Source: Plantago ovata (taxonomy: Eukaryota > Streptophyta > Magnoliopsida > Lamiales > Plantaginaceae). From it: a DNA stretch of 64,000 bases. Positions 54,919-64,000 of the stretch are shown here, piece after piece. The position numbers and the translations under genes are program-made. The notes under the pieces are model-generated. The model ran no database searches, had not been told where the DNA came from, and saw only the letters and a program-made list of their open reading frames with translations. Position 1 is the first letter of the stretch. The number at the start of each line of letters is the position of its first letter. The DNA lies in assembly GCA_028274465.1 (NCBI GenBank), contig CM051455.1, positions 113,807,547-113,871,546 of the forward strand, read 5' to 3'.

Positions 54919-57683
54919 TGATGAACGGTTGGATTGTCGGGTTCCAACTAATCAAATAAATTTTTATTTAGCTAAAGGCAATTCACAACTACAACGAAAA
55001 CCGTAGTGTAGCAGTAGAATAACCTCGAGTGTCGATCTCTAAGGACTATAACTAGCTTTATCTAATCTAACTTAAGAATATAAAACAGCAGACGTCTTAG
55101 CAAAGGTTTTTCTTAACAGATAATGGAGATTGGTGATAGTATGGTCATTCAAAGCATAACAGGTTAATAATCATGCGTAAATTCCTCGGTCTTGCATGGA
55201 GATATTTGATCAATGAATTGTCCAGTTGTGTTCCGTAATTATTCAACACTACGAAGATATAGATTTAGATAGATCAAAGAAATAAAGCAATAACTCCGAG
55301 TATAATGCGCGATATAGCCATTAGCATAATTATTAACCCTTCGCTAAGAAATCACATACTATCACCAACGAGAAGTTTAGCTACTCATAGTTGTCATGCA
55401 ATCAACAGAAATCATACCACGAATGAATGAAAACATGATGAAAGATATATAAATATAAATAGAAAAACTGTAAGATACAATGTTACCGAAGGTTGTCAAT
55501 CTCTGAAGAATCGTGATCTCACAAGCTCCAAACTGCTAAGAAAAAGTATCTCCTAAGCTAAGAACCCCCAGAACAGGCTCTGGGAAATTCCTACCTAAAA
55601 CTACTGAGAAAGGTGAGAGAAAAGGTTTGGAAAAGTATGAAAAACGAAGAAAACTGAGCTCATATATATAGGCATACGAATTGTGTGGGGCCCTGATTCG
55701 CCTGGTGTGGGGCGATTCGCCCCACGTCCCGGGCGACTCGCCCGGGAGTGTTTTTCGGCCCAAAATGCATTTTCGATGCGTTTTTGGATTTCTTCCCCTT
55801 TTCGGACTCGGTTTTTGCCTTCTAGTGACCTTTTAGCCTTCAGACTCGACCCCTAGACTTCAAATCCTATCCGGAATCTTTCAGATACTCCAATTAGGCT
55901 TCTGGAACACCAATTCCTTGTCTACTTCAATATAATTGCCCGGAAAACCTCGTTTTTCAACCAAAACCTGTAAAATAAAAACTAAAGGGAAATGTGACAC
56001 TATTCTAATAAAATGCAATAAAATATAGCTAAATTAACATAGAGGATAGCTAAAATAGGTGAAAAAGACTCGAATGAAAGTGTAAAATACACATTCATCA
56101 AACTCCCCAAACCGAACCTTTGCTTGTCCTCAAGCAACCAAGCTAGACTCTAATGCAAAAAGCAATGCAACACAAAAAATGGAGTCTCATGCCAAATGAA
56201 ATGAACTAATCTACTGAATATATCAAAAAATATATGAACAAGAACCATATAAATCAAAACATGAATATTGGTTGAAGAATGCCTCGATTGACTTATACAC
56301 ACTAACATAAGCACTTATGTTAAGACAAGATAGTCTCTCGTAACATTCTCTACCTGGACCTAGTCAGTGACGACGTAATGAAACATGTTAAGATACGAAT
56401 GGTTGTCCCGTGCCTATGAAACTGAGGACTTACTACTGTTCACCAAGTTAAGACTTTTCCTCAAAGAGGTCAAACCAATACTGGCTCTCATCAAACGAAG
56501 GAGGGTTCCCTAAAAAAGATAACACTCCCCTATTCTACCCATCTCTCAAGCAAAGCCTTAAGCTATTCACCACTTCCTGAATGGCAGGACGAGGGTGGTC
56601 TAGAACAGATGACACTCAAACGAAAAGAAAAGATTAGAAAATTACAACACGATTACGAACATTACAAGAATTGGAAAATGAGACACAACACTTTGCTAAA
56701 CTGCTTTTTGGCTTTCTATTTTCTGGACCCTTATTTGCTCTTTGGGGTCTTTTCTTTTTTTCTTCTTTTTTTTCTTTTTTTTCTTTTCCAGTTTTTTTTC
56801 TGGAATTTTTCTCTTTTTTTCCGATCTTTTTAGCCAGCAGTAGCACAACGAAAAAGAAATAAAATGACTCACAAACAACTTCCCCAAACCTATTCGAAAG
56901 AATAGTTTGGAGTACAAAATTTACGAAAAAGGAAAAATAAACTCACAACACAAAATTAAAAAACGAAAAACAAGTCTAATGATGGCGTAACCCCCTCCCC
57001 AAACCTATTCGAAAGAATAGGTTGCAAACAAAGGATCACACAATCTCACACTACCTCCTTCCTAGGCATTTAGCAATCTCAAAGCAAGGTGAAGACTTGT
57101 TGCCTCTTAGGTACATAATTACTCGGGAAAACAACCATAAGACCCTAACATGCATCACCATATTATAAAGGCCTTCGTGAACCGCAGTAGAGAAAACACC
57201 ACTAAGTGATGTCGAGACTACCAAGCTTAACTAAGTGCAATACATAAATGTGACAAGCCAAGCGAGAAAAACCTCAAACAAATTCATAGAGATGAAGCAT
57301 ATGATTAATGACATAATTAGTTGATCTACCCAATAAATAAGTTAAAAAAATTTGGCAATAAACTCCATATAAAAACATGCAAGACTATCCTAGGATGAAT
57401 GTAGTGTATGCAACCTAAAAACTAAGAAAGCAGTAAACGTACAAATGCAAATGCAGACGGATAAACATGCAAGGTACTATACTCAACCTACCAATTCCAA
57501 GCTCTAAACCATCAATGGAAAGCTCCAAACTAACAACACTAGATCACTTAAATCCCATCCCCCCTCATGAATTTAAAGCTAGTCCCTAGCAGTAAGAAAA
57601 TGAGGAAATAAGATGTGGTAATAGATGTTACCGCATGGTTTGGCCTCGGTCGGTTGAGTATGCTGCTTGTAAGTTATTGGGAT
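54919..57683 (-). mobile_element. Athila-like 3' LTR and 3' region, truncated
   Basis: LTR 54919-56100 (1182 bp) in the minus orientation and non-coding 3' region to 57683, where Angela LTR sequence begins. The 3' region matches 28358-29725, with hairpin plus TTTGGGGAG modules at 57002-57023, 56887-56908 (one mismatch) and 56120-56137, and a C/T tract at 56740-56830. The LTR hairpins are at 55707-55725 (loop ATT) and 55728-55746 (loop ACT). No coding sequence. Confidence 0.8.
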
Positions 57684-59188
57684 TTGTTGCCCCATATCCT
57701 TGGTGGACCCGTCGATGTCAGCTCTGAATAAGCAGCTGACCTAAGACACGATCCAGGATTATGGCTACATACAAATGGGGATGATAAGTGATTCTGTGAA
57801 GGATTCATCTCTCAAGTGTAGCACAGGAGAGCACTGCTCATAGTCTGCATAGTTGTGTTGGTAAAGTCACTGGCCAGTGCAAATGATATATTATGATGGT
57901 CATAAGTATATCTTAACCAAGCAACTCCCTGAGACGCCCGTGGATGTATTATTGGGATAGACACTTCATCGATCCTAGATACATTCGAGCAAGTCAGATG
58001 AAGGGACGTTACCATCGCCGCGTTGAGCGCAACAGGCTTCGCAACGAAAGGGTTAGCTTTGAGAAACCTCTCAAACGTCCTCACGTATTAATATTGCAAA
58101 TGGAACCGTCTAGGAATTCCATGTTGCCTTGTCTAGGACTTGCTTAATACGATGAGGCCCTATGGGTCACACTATGTGGTGATTCATCCTATCAGAATAT
58201 CCTTGAAGATGGAATCACAATTAATTTGGAATTAATTGTGATTGATGGATTATAATTAATTTGGAATTAATTATAATATTTGGTGGCTCAATTAATGATT
58301 TGGAATTATTAATTGAATTGGCTAATTAATTGTATTTTATGTAAATACAATTAAAGATTATATTTTGGAAATATAATGGAGGTTTGATTTGAAAGGATAT
58401 GTTAATTTAGAATTAACATATGCACTTGGGCAAAATCTACTTAGAGTTTGAATTGCCTTAGAAATATAAGTGGGTCCCAAAATTGGGACCCACCTCCCGT
58501 AGACAAGGCGCGCGCGCGCGTGGCTGGGTAAGGGGAAGGAGTTTGACGCCTTCCTCTATTAGAAGTCCAAGGGATAAGTTAGATTTTCCTGATTGAGTTT
58601 TGATTTGATTGGGAAGGAATCTAGACTTGATATTGGTTTCCTTGTGCGATAAGAATTAGATTCTTATTCCTTTACGAAGTCTAATTGCTTATGCTTTAGG
58701 CTTCTATAGACTACTATATATAGTAGACTATTAGAGAGCTTTTTACACACAGTTTCAGACATAGACTTTCACAGTTATTCTACCCAGTTTTCTTAGAGAA
58801 AATAAAAAGCTCTCCCCTCCTCTTAGCCACCCGCGCACGCCACCTCACCGAAGGAATCGCCGCCCCGTCTTCTTGGTCACACAAAGAATATCCTAGCATT
58901 CTTCCGATAGGCTGTTCATCCGTGGATACCAAGGTTGAGGTTCTAGGAGCTGGAAACTAACTGTTATTGTCTTGCAGATATACAGAGTATTGTAGATATC
59001 TTCGACTTCGATGAAGGAGAAGATACACAGGAATATTACGAAGACTTGGAAGCTGCTTTGGAAGTAAGGTTAGTCTTCTAATTGACGTGTTTATATATAT
59101 ACGACATATGCATAATCAATTAACCTGTATGTTAAGAAAATTTTGAAATTCCGTACCCTAGGGGTAACTCTGACCATATATACTTTCA
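57684..59188 (+). repeat. Angela-like 5' LTR, truncated
   Basis: Begins at ATTTGTTGCCCCATATCCTT, equivalent to 19853, and ends TACTTTCA. It contains the palindromic TATA CTACTATATATAGTAG (58711-58726) and a (GC)n run at 58507-58520. Confidence 0.8.
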
Positions 59189-59189
59189 G

Positions 59190-59202
59190 TGGTATCAGAG
59201 CC
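59190..59202 (+). other. tRNA-iMet primer-binding site
   Basis: TGGTATCAGAGCC, complementary to the 3' end of initiator tRNA-Met, one base after the LTR. Standard for plant copia elements. It is deleted in the copy at 21.3 kb. Confidence 0.95.
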
Positions 59203-59381
59203 AGGTTAATTGATTACGTATATACGTATATATATTGTATGATTTTGTAGATATGTGGATGCAATTGATTCTATGATTAATTCGATTTTCAAAAGTTTTT
59301 TTTTTATATAAATTTAGAATTTATATTTTTCGAAAAAAAGATAAAAATTTAAATATATATATTATTTTTTTTGGACCAGAC

Positions 59382-59560
59382 CGCCTGCGCGACGCAGGCG
59401 GCGGCGGCCACCTGCGTGCCGCAGGCGCCCGGGACGCCTGCGGCCGCAGGCGCCGTGCCCGCGGCACGGGTGCTAGGCGCCCGTGTGCCGCGGGCACCCG
59501 GGGCCTGCGGACGCAGGCGCCCGGCGCCTGGGGCGCCGGTACCCGCGTGCCGCGGGTACC
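59382..59560. other. GC-rich island of eight hairpins in the Angela leader
   Basis: About 180 bp of some 80 percent G+C in an AT-rich leader. Perfect inverted repeats at 59382-59400, 59411-59425, 59435-59452, 59453-59469, 59485-59497, 59503-59518, 59521-59539 and 59538-59560, with stems of 5-10 bp and spacers of 0-3 bases. Core words CCTGCG/CGCAGG recur four times. The apparent frames on both strands (Ala/Pro/Gly-rich) are compositional artefacts. Confidence 0.9.
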
Positions 59561-60063
59561 GTGCCCACGTTTTCAAAAAAATAAAATATATTTTTGGGTT
59601 GGACCCGAAATCAAATTTTTGAAAGTTTTGAGGATTGAATTTATATTTAAAATATAAATGTGATTTAATTGTAATTGTTTTAAACTAGAGGGGTTAAATT
59701 TAATTAGTATAAAGTTAAAGGGCTTATTTGTAATTTATCAATTTATTGTTTATTGCAAATTAGTCCTTCTACTTTTGAATTTTAGATTTAACACCTCCAA
59801 AGTTTTTAAAATTACAATTAAGTCCTTCGGGTTTTTGAAAATTGCTACTTGGTCAATAGAATTTTCGATTATTCAATCTAGTCCAAATTTTCAATTATTT
59901 CATAGAGATTATAAGTATGGGATTATAATTTTCATAATGAAATTATGAAGTCATTTGTCATCCACATAGGCTACTACTTGTTTCATATGCTCTGTTTGCT
60001 ATTGTTTAACAATGCATGTTTAAATACCAAGTATTTTACATTCCGTTCGACCGCTATGCATGC

Positions 60064-60216
60064 GAGGGTAGGCGGCGCCCTCTTATATGTCGGACCGCAT
60101 ATTTGTGTATGGGTAGGCAGCACCCATTATGTGCTTGACCGCGTTTAGAACTAGAATGGATAGGCGGCATCCATTACGTGTAGACCGTTCATGCATGATG
60201 GGTAGGCGGCGCCCTT
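60064..60216 (+). other. Four TAGGCGGC stem-loops in the Angela leader (copy 2)
   Basis: Units at 60064-60082, 60109-60127, 60156-60174 and 60198-60216 match those at 21949-22103. The second has loop TAGGCAGCA here; its ATGGG/CCCAT stem is kept. Confidence 0.75.
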
Positions 60217-60776
60217 ATTTTTTTGTAGATGACTGATAACAACCCTCAAGCTACAAGCCCCAACCAATATAAGTACAGAAATATATATATGTATGTATTT
60301 ATGAGATGCTTTCCATAGGGTGCTTTAATTATGAACTTTCATTGCGTTTTCTTGTATTGGCGACCTCGTCTTACAGACTCGCAGTGATCGTCAGATTAGA
60401 GTAAGCCTATGGCTATGGCTTACTGCATATTGTATCTAGCGACCTCGATAGGTACAGTATGTAGGGCATCGGGTTAAATTAGATTTAACAACCAAGAGTT
60501 GCGTGACGCAATTGGATAGTCCTACCGGTCATATTATGCTATGCGACCAGCCCCCGTTGGAGTATAGCATAGTATGGATTTGGATCTTGGCCACTGCGGT
60601 AACATGTTGGACATTAACCGTATGCTTGTTGTGGGGGCAAGCATATGTGAAAATAGTGGGAGCTAAACAGCTAAAGGACCTTGTTGTTAGTTATGTTGAC
60701 TGTGTATTTAGAAATAATATTTCAATAGTTGATTTATTATTTTCGTTCTATATTATTTCTCCTTAGGATATTAGAA

Positions 60777-61403
60777 ATGGCGAGTATCTCGCTCCGTGCT
60801 GTCTTGGAGAAGCAAATTTTGACCGGACCAAACTTCCTAGATTGGATCAGGAATATACGTTTGGTGCTGAGGTACGAAAAGATTGAGTACGTCTTAGACG
60901 AGGTCATTCCCGTGTGCCCCGAAAATCAGACTGCCGATCAGGTTGCTGCTTGGAATCAAGCCAACAAGGCAAGGTCTGATAAGCATCTTGAGGATGCTAG
61001 ATCCGCGCAGTGTATTATGCTGGCGGCAATGAGCAATGAGCTGCAAAGGCAACATGAAAGCATGTAGCCGTATGAGATGCTGAAGCATCTAGAGTCGCTC
61101 TTTAAGACGACAGCTAGAAGTGTTGAATTTGATTTGATCAAAGAGATACACAGATGCAAGCTCAGTGAAGGAGGGAACATGTCTGAACATGTTCTCAAAA
61201 TGATTGGTCTCTTTGAAAAGCTTGCCGATGCCGGCGTTAAGCTAGAGAACAAGACAATGGTGATCTTTGTCCTTCAATCATTGCCGAGTTCGTATTCGCA
61301 GTTCATCATTAATTACACGATGAATGCGAAGGACGTAACACTGCCTGAACTTCATAATCTGCTGAAGACATATGATCAGACTCTTCCTAAGAAGGAAAAG
61401 TAG
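60777..61403 (+). pseudogene. Angela-like gag, two amber stops
   Basis: From the ATG at 60777 (MASISLRAVLEKQILTGPNF, then LDWIRNIRLVLRYEKIEYVL) through SEHVLKMIGLFEKLADAG and VLQSLPSSYSQFIINYTMNA, the usual copia gag fold (UBN2 type). In-frame TAG at 61065-61067 and 61401-61403; both are compatible with single substitutions. The same frame then continues into the zinc knuckle and pol, so gag-pol was one frame. Gag forms the particle that packages the element RNA. Confidence 0.8.
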
Positions 61404-64000
61404 ATCATGCTTGTTGGGCAACCGTCTAACCCAAACCCGAGAAACAAAGGTGCTAAGGGTAAGGGAAAGTCGGGAGCCAAGGCTAACACTTGGAGTGATA
61501 AGCCTAAGCGTCCGAACCAGAAAAGGAAGTTCAAGAGAAGCGGAACGGTACGCACAGATGAATGTCTTTTCTGTAAGCAGAAAGGACATTGGAAGAAAGA
61601 TTGCCCTAAGCTTAGGGCAGATCAAGCTAAGAAGCCATCGGCTTCTGGCTCAGGTATGTTCGTTATTGAAATGAACATGACTACTTTTGACTCCAATGGT
61701 TGGGTATTAGATACAGCCTGTGGCTCACACATTTGTAATAATGTGCAGGGGCTAATTGATCACATGCTAGTCAAGCAAGGTGAAATCGACTTGCATGTTG
61801 GGAACGGCAATCCAGTTGAAGCCAAACGCGTTGGACCCAGCAAGATAGATTTACCTTCGGGACAATGTTTAGAACTTGATAATGTTTATTTTGTTCCATC
61901 CATTGTCAGAAATATTATTTCCATTCCATTGTTAGAAAATATGGGTTTTTCCTTTCGATTTGCGAATAATACTTGTTATTTTTCATTAAATGATCAGTAT
62001 TATGGAAAAGCTCGCTTGGTGAATGGTTTATATATTTTACAAAGTAGTCTACCTTTATTCCAAATACATAACAAACAACCGTCTTCAAGTAGGAAGAATA
62101 ATCCATCTTATCTATGGCATTGTCGGCTAGGCCATATCAATGAAACACGGATTCAAAGACTAAGGAAGTTGGACTACTTAGAACCATTTGATTTTGAATC
62201 ATATGGTACATGCGAATCATGTGTTAAGGGTAAGATGACGAACAAACCTTTTGTTGGACAAGGTGTTCGTTCCACTCGCTGCTTAGAGCTCATACATACC
62301 GATGTATGTGGACCTTTTAAAGTCCATGCGCGTGGGGGTTATCCTTACTTCGTTACCTTTACTGATGATTTCTCAAGGTATGGACATATTTATCTTATGA
62401 AGAATAAATCCGAGACCTTTGAGAAATTCAAGGAGTTTAGGAATGAGGTCGAGAATGAATTGAACCTAAGGATAGTCACTCTTCGATCAGATCGAGGAGG
62501 ACAATACCTTAGTGAAGAATTTATCGACTACTTGAAGGAAAATGGAATTCAATCGCAATGGACTCCTCCTGGAACACCACAGTTAAACGGTGTGTCTGAG
62601 AGGAGGAATCGAACCCTGTTAGACATGGTGAGATCAATGATTGGATTCTCGACTCTTCCAAAGTATATGTGGGGATATGCACTACAAATCGCAATCTACA
62701 TTCTGAACCGTGTACCATCTAAATCAGTGAAGAAAACTCCTTATGAGTTATGGAAGGGAAAGAAGCCTTCACTAGGCTATCTTAGACCTTGGGGCTTTCC
62801 TGCGATAGTCAAACTGATGCTCACTAATAAGTTAGATGCCAAGGGTGTCAAAGTATATTTCATAGGCTATCCTCGTCAGACGAGAGGCTATGAATTCTAT
62901 CATGCTGAAGATCACAAGGTGATCGTATCTAGAAACGTGAAGTTTTTAGAAGCTGAATACCTCGAAGAAGAGAGGTTAGATGATATGATAGAACTTGAAG
63001 AAATTCAAGACTTTGACACGCGCGAACATGAGGTCTCTAAATCTTCTGATTTCGACTCAAGTTCAGTGGGAGCTTTCGAAGCAGACAAGGGTGATGATAT
63101 GACACTTGCTAGGCATGTCATAGTCAGTGGGAGTCCTGTGATTAGATCAACAGTTGAAACCACACCAATAGAACCCGTTGTCAACCAACCTGTGCAACAA
63201 GTTGCACAAGAGCAGCCACCCGCAAGGGAACAGGGTCGCGCCCAGCGACCAGCTGCATCAGTACCCACTGATAATGTTCGTGTTACACGAAGCCAGAAAA
63301 GAAAAGCACCAGAACAAGTCGAGCTCCGTAGGTCGAAGAGGATCCTAAAAGGACCTCAGAAGCAAAGCCTTATGATAGAAGACATCAGTGAACTTGATGT
63401 CGGTTTATCAGATCGAGAAGATCCCGAGACCTACAGAGAGGCAATAATTGATATTGACTCAGACAAATGGCAAGAGGCCATGGAATTAGAAATGGATTCA
63501 ATGTACCAGAATCAAGTTTGGAACTTGGTAGACTTGCCCCAAGGGGTTAGACCTATTGGGTGCAAATGGGTCTTTAAACGAAAGACAGATGCCGATGGCA
63601 AGGTACAAACGCACAAAGCTAGGCTTGTGGTGAAAGGCTACACGCAAAGGTATGGCATCGATTACGATGAAACCTTTTCACCGGTAGCAAAATTGAAGTC
63701 CATTCGAATTCTACTTGCAATAGCTGCCTACTATGATTATGAAATCTGGCAGATGGATGTAAAGACTGCCTTCCTCAATGGAAACCTTGAGGAAGAGGTC
63801 TATATGGTACAGCCGGAAGGTTTTATTAGTAAAACCAGGCCAACTGCTGTATGGAAATTACAAAGATCCATCTATGGGCTAAAGCAAGCGTCAAGGAGTT
63901 GGAATATCCGCTTTGATGAAGCTGTCAAATCGTTTGATTTCATCAGAAGCAAGGAAGATCCCTGTGTCTACGCGAGACACAGCGACAAAGGAGTTGTTTT
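61404..64000 (+). CDS. Angela-like zinc knuckle, protease, integrase and RT (partial)
   Basis: Open for 865 codons to the window edge. Zinc knuckle CLFCKQKGHWKKDC (CX2CX4HX4C). Protease site GWVLDTACGSHICN, with Ala where most relatives have Gly after D-T. Integrase zinc domain LWHCRLGHINETR..CESC; core IHTDVCGPF, LRSDRGGQYLSEEF and GTPQLNGVSERRNRTL carry D, D, E. RT begins WQEAMELEMDSMYQNQVWNL, then GYTQRYGIDYDETFSPVAKL and WQMDVKTAFLNG with the first catalytic Asp; the YxDD box, RNase H and 3' LTR lie beyond 64000. Apart from the upstream ambers the frame is clean, which fits a fairly young element. Confidence 0.85.
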   Translation, partial: MMLVGQPSNPNPRNKGAKGKGKSGAKANTWSDKPKRPNQKRKFKRSGTVRTDECLFCKQKGHWKKDCPKLRADQAKKPSASGSGMFVIEMNMTTFDSNGWVLDTACGSHICNNVQGLIDHMLVKQGEIDLHVGNGNPVEAKRVGPSKIDLPSGQCLELDNVYFVPSIVRNIISIPLLENMGFSFRFANNTCYFSLNDQYYGKARLVNGLYILQSSLPLFQIHNKQPSSSRKNNPSYLWHCRLGHINETRIQRLRKLDYLEPFDFESYGTCESCVKGKMTNKPFVGQGVRSTRCLELIHTDVCGPFKVHARGGYPYFVTFTDDFSRYGHIYLMKNKSETFEKFKEFRNEVENELNLRIVTLRSDRGGQYLSEEFIDYLKENGIQSQWTPPGTPQLNGVSERRNRTLLDMVRSMIGFSTLPKYMWGYALQIAIYILNRVPSKSVKKTPYELWKGKKPSLGYLRPWGFPAIVKLMLTNKLDAKGVKVYFIGYPRQTRGYEFYHAEDHKVIVSRNVKFLEAEYLEEERLDDMIELEEIQDFDTREHEVSKSSDFDSSSVGAFEADKGDDMTLARHVIVSGSPVIRSTVETTPIEPVVNQPVQQVAQEQPPAREQGRAQRPAASVPTDNVRVTRSQKRKAPEQVELRRSKRILKGPQKQSLMIEDISELDVGLSDREDPETYREAIIDIDSDKWQEAMELEMDSMYQNQVWNLVDLPQGVRPIGCKWVFKRKTDADGKVQTHKARLVVKGYTQRYGIDYDETFSPVAKLKSIRILLAIAAYYDYEIWQMDVKTAFLNGNLEEEVYMVQPEGFISKTRPTAVWKLQRSIYGLKQASRSWNIRFDEAVKSFDFIRSKEDPCVYARHSDKGVV

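Larger units (their letters stand above)
57684..64000 (+). mobile_element. Angela-like copia element, right side open
   Basis: 5'-truncated LTR (57684-59188), primer-binding site, long leader (59203-60776), gag and pol to the window end. The LTR lacks about 560 bp compared with the copy at 19291. Domain order gag, protease, integrase, RT is that of Ty1/copia; the LTR start motif of the sister copy suggests the Angela lineage. Confidence 0.85.

Noticed and set aside
59190..59202. tRNA gene fragment
   Set aside because: Only the 3'-complement of tRNA-Met is present, one base from an LTR. It is a primer-binding site.
59382..59560. CpG-island promoter or rRNA spacer
   Set aside because: The block is made of perfect short palindromes, not of promoter motifs or rRNA-like sequence, and lies inside a retrotransposon leader.
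59349..59622. Ala/Pro-rich proteins on both strands
   Set aside because: They are translations of the GC-rich hairpin island and depend on its composition.
61065..61403. Regulated amber readthrough in Angela-like gag
   Set aside because: Two ambers at sites unrelated to the gag-pol border, each compatible with one substitution. Ordinary decay fits better.

Overview
The window looks like nuclear DNA of a flowering plant, probably an asterid-type eudicot, from a repeat-dominated region. No gene in it is both intact and clearly a host gene. Almost all coding capacity belongs to retrotransposons of plant-specific lineages: Athila-like and other Ty3/gypsy, Sirevirus-like Ty1/copia with an env-like gene, and an Angela-like Ty1/copia. 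Short DNA transposons of Stowaway, MULE and hAT type complete it. The species cannot be named from the sequence alone.

Layout. 1-2.6 kb: unexplained duplications and a Stowaway-like MITE. 2.7-7 kb: a dead minus-strand Ty3/gypsy pol split by a copia-like LTR that itself carries a MULE-type MITE. 7-8.8 kb: an AT microsatellite, a rearranged Angela-type LTR and a composite Stowaway-like element. 9-14.8 kb: the only stretch with host-gene character (a minus-strand 5' end with TATA-like box and first coding exon, exon-like islands, and a truncated NF-YB-like histone-fold relic on the plus strand). 15.0-16.9 kb: a hAT-type element holding gene and pararetrovirus-like fragments. 17.0-19.1 kb: a second copy of the MITE-plus-gypsy segment, interrupted by a hAT MITE.

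19.3-22.3 kb is the left part of an Angela-like copy. A minus-strand Sirevirus-like element (22.3-38.9 kb) sits in its leader and is interrupted by a short Athila-like element (27.1-33.0 kb, target duplication AGTAG). An Athila-like element with gag, protease, RT, RNase H and integrase follows (38.9-47.6 kb, minus). It abuts a plus-strand relative (47.6-50.5 kb), a plus-strand Sirevirus env-like fragment (50.5-54.9 kb) and a further Athila-like 3' end (54.9-57.7 kb). A second Angela-like copy (57.7 kb to the window end) carries LTR, tRNA-Met primer site, long leader and a gag-pol that runs off the window.

The least explained signals are structural. First, clusters of perfect short GC-rich hairpins, mostly with three-base loops, lie in the Angela leaders and in the LTRs of three Athila-like families. 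Second, four TAGGCGGC-loop stem-loops in the Angela leader show paired stem changes. Third, hairpin plus TTTGGGGAG modules recur in the 3' regions of the Athila-like elements. Fourth, the Sirevirus env-like gene contains three in-frame 72-75 nt segments with good plant splice signals. These are the leads for something undescribed; function is inferred, not shown.
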